DNA from: DASZJY01 sp036260255
Lineage (GTDB): Bacteria; Actinomycetota; Acidimicrobiia; Acidimicrobiales; AC-14
Reading direction: 5' to 3'
Assembly (NCBI GenBank): GCA_036260255.1
Contig: DATAAF010000116.1
Location: forward strand, 1 to 50,254
DNA length: 50,254 nt
The notes beneath the pieces were generated by a model. The model was given only the letters and a program-made list of their open reading frames with translations. It was not told the origin of the DNA and made no database searches. Both the position numbers and the translations under genes were made by a program. Shown here piece after piece: positions 28,231 through 36,715 of this stretch; the first letter of the stretch is position 1; every line of letters starts with the position of its first letter.

Positions 28231-28698
28231 TCACACGCCCGGCTGTGCCCCGGCGCAGGCGAGCACGGTCACCGTCTGGTTCGGCCCGGCAACCACCTGG
28301 TTGATCGGAATCGTCTGCGTCGTCGGCACTCCGTTGACGACGAGGGTCACGGTGACGGATCCCCCGATCGTGGCACCGGCCGATCCGGTGTTGACCTTCA
28401 GGGCGACGCCCTCGGTGCCGGCCGGACACTGAGCGGGCATGATCGTGGGTGGGACCACCACCAGGTTCGGGGTGGGAACGCCCACGACAACGGTCAGGCT
28501 GACCGTCTGGGCCCCCGGCGCTTCCACACACTCGTTGACCGGGACGTCCCCCTGGACGACGCAGACCTCGACCGGGACTCCGGGGGTCGTGACCGGTCCG
28601 ACGGTCGCGGTCAGCGTGGTGTCGGCCAACGCAGACCCGGTGAGCGCAAGACCGCCGATGAGCGTTCCTACGGCGACGAGGAGCTGTCTCAGTTTCAT
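28231..28698 (-). CDS. Secreted 155-residue protein with four cysteines
   Basis: A clear signal peptide (KLRQLLVAVGTLIGGLALTGSALA) precedes about 130 residues rich in Val, Thr, Pro and Gly that should form a beta-sandwich. Cysteines at CVVQ, NEC, AQC and LAC could make two disulfides. ATG at 28698; AGGAGG lies 12 nt upstream, longer than usual. It has its own promoter and terminator, so it is a stand-alone unit. No family recognised. Confidence 0.7.
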   Translation of the reverse strand: MKLRQLLVAVGTLIGGLALTGSALADTTLTATVGPVTTPGVPVEVCVVQGDVPVNECVEAPGAQTVSLTVVVGVPTPNLVVVPPTIMPAQCPAGTEGVALKVNTGSAGATIGGSVTVTLVVNGVPTTQTIPINQVVAGPNQTVTVLACAGAQPGV

Positions 28699-28822
28699 TG
28701 CGCGCGTGATCCTCCTGTGTCGTTCCTTGCTTGCCTGCTTCCTGGTCAGGCGCCCAGTGGATCGACGACGCCACGCCGCGGCCAGCGCTCGATGTCCACT
28801 GTGGGTTCCCTCCCGCGTCCGC

Positions 28823-28851
28823 AGCATATGTCCGCTTTAGCGGGGTTGCAA
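28823..28851 (-). promoter_or_regulatory. Promoter with palindrome in its spacer
   Basis: On the minus strand TTGCAA (28851-28846), 17-bp spacer, TATGCT (28828-28823). The spacer contains CCGCTTTAGCGG (28832-28843), a perfect dyad with a 2-base centre, in a classic repressor position. Leader to the secreted protein gene is about 119 nt. Confidence 0.6.
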
Positions 28852-28927
28852 CCTATTTCCGAGTTTGGGTGCTCGGGGTGCTCGGGAGGAAAGGTTCGTT
28901 CGGTCCGACCGACGTTCTTGTGCCGGC

Positions 28928-31036
28928 TCAGCTCTTGAAGAGGAACTCGGCCTCGTCGGCGTCGACGAGGAAGCGGACCTCCTCGCGTAGGAGCTGGTGG
29001 TGGTTGAGCCCGGGGTCGGCGTCGACGATGGCGAAGGCCACCTGCCGGGCCCGGCCCACCCACTCCCGGTCGCGGCGGAGCGAGGCCAGCTTGAGGTCGC
29101 TGCGGCCTTTCTGCCGGGTCCCCAACACCGTGCCCTCGCCTCGGATGTCCAGGTCGATCTCGGCCAGCTCGAAGCCGTCGGTCGTGCGCTCCATGGCCGC
29201 CAGGCGTTGCTCGGACTCCGGCGTGGTCGCCTCGCCGAGGAGGTAGCACCACGAGCGGTCGGCCCCCCGGCCCACCCGCCCCCGTAGCTGGTGGAGCTGG
29301 GCCATGCCGAAGCGGTCGGCGTCCTCGATCAGCATGACGGTGGCGTTGGGCACGTCGACGCCGACCTCGATGACGGTCGTGGCGACGAGGACGTCGCACT
29401 GGCCGGCCCGGAACGCAGCCATCGCCGCCTCCTTCTCCTTGGCCGGCATCTGACCGTGCAGGAGGCCGAGCCGGAGCTCGGGCCACACCTCGGCCGCCAA
29501 CCGGGCGTGCTCCTCGGTGGCCGACCGGGCCTGGATCTTCTCCGACTCCTCGACCAGCGGGCAGACGACGTAGGCCTGGCGGCCGGCGGCGACCTCCTCG
29601 GTCACCCGCCGGTGGGCCTCGGATTCCTCCAGCGGGCCCCGCAGCCACCGCGTCTCGACGGGCGTGCGCCCGGGGGGCAGCTCGTCGAGGACGGTGACGT
29701 CCAGATCGCCGTAGACCGTCATCGCCGCGGTGCGGGGTATGGGCGTCGCCGTCATGACCAGCACGTCGGGGTCGTCGCCCTTGCCCCGGAGGGCGGCCCG
29801 CTGCTCGACGCCGAACCGGTGCTGCTCGTCGATGACGACCTCGCCGAGGGCGCGAAAGCCGACCTCCTCCTCCAGCAGGGCGTGGGTGCCGATCAGGAGG
29901 TCGACCGTCCCCTCGGCCAGGCCGGCCCGGATGCGGGCCCGCTCAGTGGCCGTCGTCCGGTTGGTGAGCAGCTCGACTCGCAAGGGCCGGTCTCCCGTGA
30001 GGGTGCTCTCGTCGGGGACGGCGAGCCCGCCCAACAGGTCCCGGAGGCCCATGCTGTGCTGCTCGGCCAGGACCTCGGTGGGGGCCATCAGCGCCCCCTG
30101 GTACCCGCCCTGGACGGCCATGAGCAGCGCGCTCACCGCCACCACCGTCTTGCCGCTCCCGACGTCTCCCTGGAGCAGGCGGTGCATGGGATGGGGGCCG
30201 GCCAGGTCGGCGGCGATCTCGGCGACCGCCCGCCTCTGGGCGCCGGTCAAGGGGAATGGGAGGGCGGCGTGGAAGCGGGCGACCAGCTCGCCGTCGGTCA
30301 CGTGGCGGATTCCCTTGGCCTCCCGCTCGACCGCCCGCTTCCGCATGACCAGGGCCAGCTGCAAGCGGAGCAGCTCGTCGACCACCAGCCGCCGCCGTGC
30401 CGTCTCCGCCGCGCCCATCGTCTCCGGGTTGTGGACATGTCGCATCGCCCACGTGCGGTCGACCAGATCGAGGCGGTCCCGCCACTCTTCGGGCAGCGGG
30501 TCGGCGAACTCGCCGGCCCGCTCGAGCGCCTCCTCGACGAGGGTGGCCAGCTCCCAGGTCGTGAGGCCGGCCTTCTCCGACTGGGGGTACACGGGGACGA
30601 TGCGACCGGTGCGGTCCCCCACCAGGTCGACGACCGGGTTGGTCATCTGGCGCCGGCCGCGGTAGGCCTCGAGCTTCCCGAAGAGCACCGCCTGGGTGCC
30701 CACCGACAGCTGGCGGGCGCGCCACGGCTGGTTGAAGAAGACGCAGTGCAGGTAGCTCGACCCGTCGAACACGTCGACCTCCACCAACGCCCGCCGCTGG
30801 CGGGTGCGGCGGGAAGCCACCCGCTTCACGGTGGCGAGCACGAGGGCCTCGTCGCCGATCTTGAGGTCGCGGATCGCCGCCTGGCGCGTGCGGTCGAGGT
30901 AGCGGCGGGGGTAGTGGGTGAGGAGGTCGAGGACGGTATGGATCTCGAGGGCGGCCAGCGCCTCCGCCTTCTTGGCGCCCACCCCGGCGAGGACGGTGAC
31001 CGGGATCTCCGCCAGCTGGGACAGGCGCCGGCTCAC
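28928..31036 (-). CDS. recG: ATP-dependent DNA helicase RecG
   Basis: A 702-residue helicase that reverses stalled forks. N-terminal wedge/OB domain, then Walker A in QGDVGSGKTVVA, a DEQH box in VIDEQHRFGVEQR and the C-terminal helicase block LLHGQMPAKEKE with HQLRGRVGRG. GTG at 31036, 10 bp after fakA. Normal length. Confidence 0.96.
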   Translation of the reverse strand: MSRRLSQLAEIPVTVLAGVGAKKAEALAALEIHTVLDLLTHYPRRYLDRTRQAAIRDLKIGDEALVLATVKRVASRRTRQRRALVEVDVFDGSSYLHCVFFNQPWRARQLSVGTQAVLFGKLEAYRGRRQMTNPVVDLVGDRTGRIVPVYPQSEKAGLTTWELATLVEEALERAGEFADPLPEEWRDRLDLVDRTWAMRHVHNPETMGAAETARRRLVVDELLRLQLALVMRKRAVEREAKGIRHVTDGELVARFHAALPFPLTGAQRRAVAEIAADLAGPHPMHRLLQGDVGSGKTVVAVSALLMAVQGGYQGALMAPTEVLAEQHSMGLRDLLGGLAVPDESTLTGDRPLRVELLTNRTTATERARIRAGLAEGTVDLLIGTHALLEEEVGFRALGEVVIDEQHRFGVEQRAALRGKGDDPDVLVMTATPIPRTAAMTVYGDLDVTVLDELPPGRTPVETRWLRGPLEESEAHRRVTEEVAAGRQAYVVCPLVEESEKIQARSATEEHARLAAEVWPELRLGLLHGQMPAKEKEAAMAAFRAGQCDVLVATTVIEVGVDVPNATVMLIEDADRFGMAQLHQLRGRVGRGADRSWCYLLGEATTPESEQRLAAMERTTDGFELAEIDLDIRGEGTVLGTRQKGRSDLKLASLRRDREWVGRARQVAFAIVDADPGLNHHQLLREEVRFLVDADEAEFLFKS

Positions 31037-31046
31037 CGGCCGGGGC

Positions 31047-32693
31047 TCACTCGACGCTGAAGAGCCAGGCGGCCAGCGGCTGCCCGCCGTCGTGGACCTC
31101 CACCTCGACGCCCGGGCGGTGGCGGGCCAGCCAGCCGGTGATGCGTTCGGTGTCCGCCTCCGACGCCGGCTCGCCCCTCACGACGGTGACGAGCTCGTGG
31201 CTCTCGTCGACCAGCCGCTCGAGGAGCGAGCAGGCGGCGTCGGCCGGATCGGCGGCGACGGCGACGATGCCGTCCGCGGCCATGCCCAGCCACTCCCCCG
31301 CCCGCACCGGGCCGGCCGGCGTGGTGGCGTCGCGCACGGCGTGGGTGACCTCGCCGGTGACCACCCCGGTGGCGGCCTCGGCCATGGCCCGGGCGTTCGT
31401 CTCGGCATCGGCGTCGGCGTCGTAGGCGAGGAGGGCGGCGAAGCCCTGGGGGACGGCCTTGGTCGGTACGACCCGGACGGGGCGGCTGGCCGCCGCTGCC
31501 GCCTGCTCGGCGACCGCCACCACGTTCTTGTTGTTGGGCAGGACGACGACCTCCTTGCCCGGCGACGACTCCACCGCGGCGAGGATGTCGGCCGTCGACG
31601 GGTTCATGGACTGGCCGCCGGCGACCACCCGCTGGGCGCCGAGGGAGCGGAGCATCCGGGTGATCCCCTCGCCCGCGCCGACCGCCACCACCGCGGTCGC
31701 GACCGGAGCGTCGGCATCGGTGGCCTCTGTCGGCTCGGCGGCCCGGTGGCCGTCCTCCCGCCGGCACTGCTCGGCTTCGACCTGCTCGTAGAGGTCGGTC
31801 ACCCGGATCCGGTACGGGCGGCCGGCGACGACGCCGGCCTCGACGGCGGCGCCGATGTCGTCGGTGTGGACGTGGCAGTTCCACGTCCCGTCGCCGCCCA
31901 CCACCACGATCGAGTCGCCGATCTCCGCCCACTTCCCCTTCATGGTCTCGACCGCCTCGTCGGGCGCGTCGAGCAGGTACATGACCTCGTACCGCGGGCC
32001 GTCGGCGGGGGCCTCGCCGTGGTCGGCCGTCGTCGACACCTCGGGCACCGCCCTGCTGGCGGCCGCCGGGTCGGGCTCCGGCACGGGGCGGCCGGCGGCG
32101 ACATGGAGGAGGACGTCGAGGAGGAGGACGAATCCGGCGGCCCCAGCGTCGACGACGCCCGCCTCCTTCAGCACGGGCAGGAGCTCGGGGGTGCGCTCCA
32201 GCGAGGCCCGGGCGGCGGCCGCGGCGGCGTCGAGGACGTCGACCAGCCCGCCGTCGGCGCGGGCGGCCGCTTCGGCCGCCTCCCGGGCGACGGTGAGGAT
32301 GGTGCCCTCGACCGGCTCCATGACCGCCTGGTACGAGGCCCGGCTGGCCTCGGTGAGGGCGTCGGCGAGGGCGGCGCCGTCCGCCCCGTCGCACTCGCCC
32401 AGCCGCGAGGCGAGGCCCCGGAGCAGCTGGGACAGGATGACGCCGGAGTTCCCCCGGGCTCCCATGAGCGACCCGTGGCCGATGGCCCGGCAGACGCCGG
32501 CCATGCCGTCCGCCCCGTCGACCTCGGCGACGACCGACTCGAGGGTGAGCGCCATGTTCGTGCCGGTGTCGCCGTCGGGGACCGGGTAGACGTTGAGCCG
32601 GTTCAAGACCTCCTGGTGGGCGCGCAGGGCGTCGCGGTAGCCGACGACGACCGCCTTCAGGTGGTCGGCACTCAGCCGCTGGAGCTCCCCCAT
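31047..32693 (-). CDS. fakA: DAK-type fatty-acid kinase FakA/YloV
   Basis: A 548-residue protein with an N-terminal DhaL-type kinase domain (NVYPVPDGDTGTNM and GARGNSGVILSQLLRG) and the C-terminal YloV domain with VVLPNNKNVV. It phosphorylates fatty acids with a FakB partner in Firmicutes; in actinobacteria it lies before recG and after rpmB, as here. ATG at 32693 is preferred as TAGCAT lies 8 nt upstream; the longer frame has no homology. No FakB gene is in the window. Confidence 0.9.
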   Translation of the reverse strand: MGELQRLSADHLKAVVVGYRDALRAHQEVLNRLNVYPVPDGDTGTNMALTLESVVAEVDGADGMAGVCRAIGHGSLMGARGNSGVILSQLLRGLASRLGECDGADGAALADALTEASRASYQAVMEPVEGTILTVAREAAEAAARADGGLVDVLDAAAAAARASLERTPELLPVLKEAGVVDAGAAGFVLLLDVLLHVAAGRPVPEPDPAAASRAVPEVSTTADHGEAPADGPRYEVMYLLDAPDEAVETMKGKWAEIGDSIVVVGGDGTWNCHVHTDDIGAAVEAGVVAGRPYRIRVTDLYEQVEAEQCRREDGHRAAEPTEATDADAPVATAVVAVGAGEGITRMLRSLGAQRVVAGGQSMNPSTADILAAVESSPGKEVVVLPNNKNVVAVAEQAAAAASRPVRVVPTKAVPQGFAALLAYDADADAETNARAMAEAATGVVTGEVTHAVRDATTPAGPVRAGEWLGMAADGIVAVAADPADAACSLLERLVDESHELVTVVRGEPASEADTERITGWLARHRPGVEVEVHDGGQPLAAWLFSVE

Positions 32694-32701
32694 CGGGGCG
32701 G

Positions 32702-32707
32702 ATGCTA
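32702..32707 (-). promoter_or_regulatory. -10 hexamer for leaderless fakA
   Basis: TAGCAT on the minus strand, 8 nt before the fakA ATG. It faces the rpmB promoter 25 bp away, so the two start sites are back to back. Confidence 0.5.
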
Positions 32708-32731
32708 ACCGGGGGGCCGAAGCACCACTGC

Positions 32732-32737
32732 TACCCT
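32732..32737 (+). promoter_or_regulatory. -10 hexamer for leaderless rpmB
   Basis: TACCCT on the plus strand, 7 nt before the rpmB ATG. Confidence 0.5.
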
Positions 32738-32744
32738 CGGGGCC

Positions 32745-32954
32745 ATGGCATCGGTGTGTGACGTCTGCGGCAAGCGGCCCTCGTTCGGCATGAGCGTGAG
32801 CCACTCCCACCGCCGCACCCGCCGCCGCTGGAACCCCAACATCCAGCGGGTGCGGGCCCTGGTGAACGGCGCGCCCCGGCGCCTCTCCGTCTGCACCTCG
32901 TGCCTCAAGGCGGGCAAGGTCGCCAAGCCGCCCCGCCGGGTCGCCGCCGGCTGA
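32745..32954 (+). CDS. rpmB: Ribosomal protein L28, zinc form
   Basis: A 69-residue L28 with CDVCGKRPSFG at the start and CTSC near the end, giving the zinc-binding (C+) form. SHSHRRTRRRWNPN is diagnostic. ATG at 32745 follows TACCCT by 7 nt with no ribosome binding site. Divergent from fakA. Zinc-independent paralogues elsewhere would not be visible here. Confidence 0.95.
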   Translation: MASVCDVCGKRPSFGMSVSHSHRRTRRRWNPNIQRVRALVNGAPRRLSVCTSCLKAGKVAKPPRRVAAG

Positions 32955-33030
32955 CCCTCCCGCCCTCGACGCCTATCGTCGACGGGAGCCTTCGGGCAGT
33001 TGCCGGGGCGCAGAGCCCCCCGAACGTCGG

Positions 33031-34470
33031 TTACTGGAGGGCGCCCGTGCCTCCTGACTCGCAGGCCTCGCGGGCCTCGCCGTAGCACTCGTCGACGTCG
33101 CGGCCACCGACGACCTGGTCGCTGCCCTCGCTGCCGGAGGCGATGTCGTTGCCGGGACCGGCGGAGATCTGGTCGCTGCCCTGGTCGCCGAAGAGGGTGT
33201 CGTTCCCGCCGGCTCCGACGATGCGGTCGTTGCCCTGGTCACCGAAGACGATGTCGTTCCCCTCGCCGGCGGCCACGTCGTCGTTGCCGCCGCCCGGGTA
33301 GATGACGTCGTTGCCGCCGAGCGCGGCGATGAAGTCCTGCCCCGACGAGCCGCAGATGACGTCGTCGCCCTCGGTGCCGACGATCTGGCCCGACCCCGTG
33401 ATCGTGCACGGCAGCAGGCGCCCCCAGTCGCAGCGCGTCTCGTCGAGGGGAGTCGGCGTGTTGGTGATGTTGACTCGCCCACTACCGTCGGTGGCGTTCA
33501 TCGTGTAGACGTCGCTCGGGAACTCCCGGGGCCAGGCGATCCTCGTGCCGTCGGGCGACCACACCGGGAAGACGTCGAACACGTTGTCGGGCCCGGTCAG
33601 GCGCACCGGATTGCTGCCGTCGGCGTTCATCCGGTAGATCTCGAGCTGCAGGTTGGTGGGCTGGGGGAGGAAGTCGCGGCGGCTGTGGAACGTCATCTGC
33701 CGGCCGTCGGGCGACCAGTGGGGGTGCGCGTCCTCGCCCAGCGTGTTCGTGATCTGGGTCTGCACGTCGGCGTTGCCGTCGTTGTTGGCGTCGACGGGGA
33801 CGAGCGTGTACACGTCGAAGAAGTTGCTGAGCTGGAGCTGTGGGGTGCCGGGCGGCGTCGTCCGGTTGCTGGTGAAGGCGATCCGGGAGCCGTCCGGCGA
33901 CCAGGCGGCCAGGCTGTCCTGGAAGTTGTTGGCGGTCATCCGCTGCTGGTTGGTGCCGTCGGCGTTCATGACCATGATCTCGAAGGTGCTGTGCCCGGCG
34001 CCGGGCCCCGCGTTGGGGAAACGGCCGCTGTGGAAGGCAATCCTCGTCCCGTCGGGGCTGAACGTCCCGGGACGGTCCTCGCCGGGGGCGAACGTGAGCT
34101 GCCGGAGGCCGCTGCCGTCCTGGTACATCATCCAGATCTCCTGGTCACCCGACCGCGCGCTGGTGAAGGCGATCCGGGTCCCGTCGGGTGAGGGCGTCGG
34201 CTCCAGGTCGTCTAGCAGGTTGTTCGTCAGCAGCCGACGATCGCTGCCGTCGGGGTTCATCGAGAAGACCTCGCCCTGGTTCTGCCGGGCCGGCAGGGGT
34301 GGCGGGTTGGGAAGAGGGACGAAGACCGTGCAGAACAGCCGGCCGTTCCGGCCGGGGAAGGCGGCCCCAGAGGGGCCGACGTTGGTCGCCACCGCGACCG
34401 TCGAAGCGAGCAATGCCAGGGTCCCCAACCCGCCGGCCACCCGCCGCCGGCCCGTGCTCCTGCGCACCAT
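33031..34470 (-). CDS. Secreted TolB-like propeller with RTX calcium repeats
   Basis: A 479-residue exported protein. Signal helix at about 10-37, then five PD40/TolB repeats (SPDGTRIAF type), then from about residue 365 nine or so GGxGxDxUx-type nonapeptides (GGNDVIYPGGGNDDV and onward) that bind calcium in RTX proteins. A Cys pair sits at each end of the repeat block. RTX repeats normally fold outside the cell after type I export; here a Sec-type signal is used. Function unknown; perhaps adhesion or a surface layer. Confidence 0.82.
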   Translation of the reverse strand: MVRRSTGRRRVAGGLGTLALLASTVAVATNVGPSGAAFPGRNGRLFCTVFVPLPNPPPLPARQNQGEVFSMNPDGSDRRLLTNNLLDDLEPTPSPDGTRIAFTSARSGDQEIWMMYQDGSGLRQLTFAPGEDRPGTFSPDGTRIAFHSGRFPNAGPGAGHSTFEIMVMNADGTNQQRMTANNFQDSLAAWSPDGSRIAFTSNRTTPPGTPQLQLSNFFDVYTLVPVDANNDGNADVQTQITNTLGEDAHPHWSPDGRQMTFHSRRDFLPQPTNLQLEIYRMNADGSNPVRLTGPDNVFDVFPVWSPDGTRIAWPREFPSDVYTMNATDGSGRVNITNTPTPLDETRCDWGRLLPCTITGSGQIVGTEGDDVICGSSGQDFIAALGGNDVIYPGGGNDDVAAGEGNDIVFGDQGNDRIVGAGGNDTLFGDQGSDQISAGPGNDIASGSEGSDQVVGGRDVDECYGEAREACESGGTGALQ

Positions 34471-34515
34471 CTCCGTTCCCTTCTCGCCGAGCCTTTCCGA
34501 CCGCCCGAGGACCGG

Positions 34516-34543
34516 ACTCTACAGGTGTGCGCTGGGGCGGCAA
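34516..34543 (-). promoter_or_regulatory. Promoter of the TolB/RTX gene
   Basis: TTGCCG (34543-34538), 16-bp spacer, TAGAGT (34521-34516) on the minus strand. Leader to the ATG at 34470 is about 40 nt. Confidence 0.5.
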
Positions 34544-34562
34544 TAGGTGCGACTTGCACCTA
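34544..34562 (-). terminator. Short hairpin at the thiD stop
   Basis: TAGGTGC and GCACCTA pair perfectly around a 5-base loop. The stop codon of thiD is part of the stem. Only a few T residues follow, so it is a weak terminator candidate. Confidence 0.4.
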
Positions 34563-35381
34563 GTAGGTCGGGCCGGCCCAGCGCTCCCAGCCGGGGTCCA
34601 CCGCGCCAGGCCCCGTTCCCAGCGCCACCCCTCCGGCGAGGGCCTTGGCCACGAACTGTTTGGCGGCCACGCACGCGTCGGCCGGCTCCATCCCTCGTGC
34701 CAGCTCGGCGCAGACGGCGGCCGAGAGCACGCACCCCGTGCCGTGGGTGTGCTCGATCACCACCCGCGGCGCCTCCAGCCACGTAGGGCGGCCGCCTCGG
34801 GCGAGCAGGCAGTCGGCCGCCGAGTCGCCGGCCAGGTGGCCGCCGGTGACGAGAGCCACCTCCGCACCCAGGTCGACGAGGGCCCGGGCGGCGTCCTCCA
34901 TGGCAGCCCGGTCGTCGACGGCCCGACCGGTGAGGGCGGCGGCCTCGGCCACGTTGGGGGTGACCACGGCGGCCAGCGGGAGCAAGCGGTCGCGCACGAC
35001 GTCCACGCCGTCGGCGGACAGGAGTTCGTCGTCTCGCGACGACCGCAGGACGGGGTCGACGACCAGCGGGCGCACGCCGAAGTCGCGGACGGCGTCGGCC
35101 ACCGCCTCGGCCACCTCGGCCGTCGCCACCATCCCCGTCTTGGCCGCGTCGACGCCGATGTCGGACGCCACCGCCCCGATCTGCACCCGGACCAGCTCGG
35201 GCGAGACGGCCTCGGTGGCGTGCACCCCGAGGGTGTTCTGGGCGGTGACCGCGGTGAGGGCCAGCGTCCCCCACACCCCGTGCGCCTCGAACGTCTTGAG
35301 GTCGGCGGCCACCCCGGCGCCCCCGCCCGAGTCGCACCCGGCGACGGTCAGCGCGACCCGCCGCTCCCGGTGGTCGCTCAT
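34560..35381 (-). CDS. thiD: Hydroxymethylpyrimidine (phosphate) kinase
   Basis: A 273-residue ribokinase-fold enzyme phosphorylating HMP and HMP-P for thiamine synthesis. AGCDSGGGAGVAADLKTF at the start and the catalytic GTGC in HTHGTGCVLSA are intact. ATG at 35381 overlaps the thiL stop in ATGA, forming a thiL-thiD operon. No TPP riboswitch is seen before thiL. Confidence 0.94.
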   Translation of the reverse strand: MSDHRERRVALTVAGCDSGGGAGVAADLKTFEAHGVWGTLALTAVTAQNTLGVHATEAVSPELVRVQIGAVASDIGVDAAKTGMVATAEVAEAVADAVRDFGVRPLVVDPVLRSSRDDELLSADGVDVVRDRLLPLAAVVTPNVAEAAALTGRAVDDRAAMEDAARALVDLGAEVALVTGGHLAGDSAADCLLARGGRPTWLEAPRVVIEHTHGTGCVLSAAVCAELARGMEPADACVAAKQFVAKALAGGVALGTGPGAVDPGWERWAGPTY

Positions 35382-36307
35382 GTGTGCTCCCAGCCCAGGG
35401 TGGGAAGCTCGCCGTCCCGCAGGCGGCGCTCGTTCGGCTCGGCGGTGCAGCGTCCGATACGCAAGGGCACACCGAGCCCGGCGTCCGAGAACGCGGCCTC
35501 GACACGGTCGGGATCGGGGGCGGCGAAGACCAGCTCGTAGTCCTCGCCGCCGCCCAGGGCCAGCTCCTCGGGCCGGTCGGTCACCCGGGAGACGCCGATC
35601 GCCACCGGGACGTGCTCGATCACCACGCCCACCCCCGACGCGTCGGCGAGGTGGCGGACGTCCGCGGCCAGCCCGTCGGACACGTCGATCATGGCGCGGG
35701 CGCCGGCGGTCCGGGCCACGGCCCCCTCGGCGAGGCGAGCACGGGGCCGCCGGTGGAGCAGGTCCAGATCGGGGGCCTCGCCCGCCCGGTCCGACCGCAG
35801 GAGGGCGAGGCCGGCGGCCGACGAGCCCAACGGCCCGGTGACGAACAGCGTGTCGCCGGGACGAGCGCCCGAGCGCAGCACCGGCGGGGGGTCGGCCGGC
35901 CCGGCGTCGCCGGCGACCGCCACCGCCACCACGAGGGTGGGCGCCGAGGACAGGTCCCCTCCGACCACCGGGCAGCCGTACGCGCCCGCCGCCGCGGTCA
36001 GCCCGTCGTACAGGAGGTCGACGTCGACCTCACCCAAGGGCCCGGCCACCATGGCCAGCGCATGGGTGGGCGTGCCACCCACCGCGGCGATGTCGCTCAC
36101 GTTGGCGACGAGGGCCTTCCACCCGAGGTCGTCCAGGCCGACGAGGGCCAGGTCGGCGTGGACACCGGCCACGGTGGCGTCGGCGGCGAGGAGCAGGGCG
36201 CCGGCCGGTCCTCGCACCACGGCGACGTCGTCGCCGATCCAGGTCTGCCCCAGAGGGCCGGCCAGGCGGTGACGCAGCCGTTCGATGATCGCGAACTCGC
36301 CGGTCAA
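35378..36307 (-). CDS. thiL: Thiamine-monophosphate kinase
   Basis: A 309-residue enzyme making thiamine diphosphate. GDDVAVV binds metal-ATP; LVANVSDIAAVGGTPTHAL is the family block. TTG at 36307 is chosen because GGGAGG lies 5 nt upstream and homology begins at GEFAIIERL; the upstream frame has no related sequence. Confidence 0.92.
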   Translation of the reverse strand: MTGEFAIIERLRHRLAGPLGQTWIGDDVAVVRGPAGALLLAADATVAGVHADLALVGLDDLGWKALVANVSDIAAVGGTPTHALAMVAGPLGEVDVDLLYDGLTAAAGAYGCPVVGGDLSSAPTLVVAVAVAGDAGPADPPPVLRSGARPGDTLFVTGPLGSSAAGLALLRSDRAGEAPDLDLLHRRPRARLAEGAVARTAGARAMIDVSDGLAADVRHLADASGVGVVIEHVPVAIGVSRVTDRPEELALGGGEDYELVFAAPDPDRVEAAFSDAGLGVPLRIGRCTAEPNERRLRDGELPTLGWEHT

Positions 36308-36437
36308 CGTCGCCTCCCGGTAACGTCGTGGGGAACCGTCGTCAGGGACCGCCGGCCGATCGGGGGCGACCCGACGGCTGCCCGGCCGCGCTGCCAGCGT
36401 AGGTCCCGCCCGCCGGGCACGGAGCCAGGAGGCACTT

Positions 36438-36683
36438 CTGCAGGGCGTCATCAAGTCCTACGACCCCGGGACGAGGGAGGGCGTGCTCGTCAGCGACGCC
36501 GACCGCCGCGAGTTCGACCTGGCGCCGGACGCCCTCGAGGGCTCGGTCTTCCGGATGCTCCGCCAGGGCCAGCGAGTAGTGTTCGATCTCGACGACCAGG
36601 GCCGGGCCAGCCGCCTGCGGCTGGGCTCGGAGGTCGACATGGGGACACCGGGGTTCCCGCCCAGCCAGGAAGGCCCGCGCTGA
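36438..36683 (+). CDS. Cold-shock-like OB-fold protein with CTG start
   Basis: An 81-residue protein with the cold-shock layout: GVIKSYDPGTREGVLV, a DLAPDALEG turn, then LRQGQRVVFDLDDQG and a final strand. The classic RNA-binding aromatic residues are mostly missing, so it is a divergent member. The domain begins at QGVIKS, before the first GTG (36483). The only plausible start is CTG at 36438, with a perfect AGGAGG 5 nt upstream (36427-36432). Located 32 bp before pckG. Confidence 0.7.
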   Translation: MQGVIKSYDPGTREGVLVSDADRREFDLAPDALEGSVFRMLRQGQRVVFDLDDQGRASRLRLGSEVDMGTPGFPPSQEGPR

Positions 36684-36715
36684 CCGGCGCCCGCGCCCGA
36701 GAAGAAGGAGGTGGG

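Noticed and set aside
35384..36715. A 1043-residue plus-strand frame that ends with pckG
   Set aside because: The part before 36716 is antisense to thiL and has no homology. pckG has a strong ribosome binding site at its own GTG and normal length.
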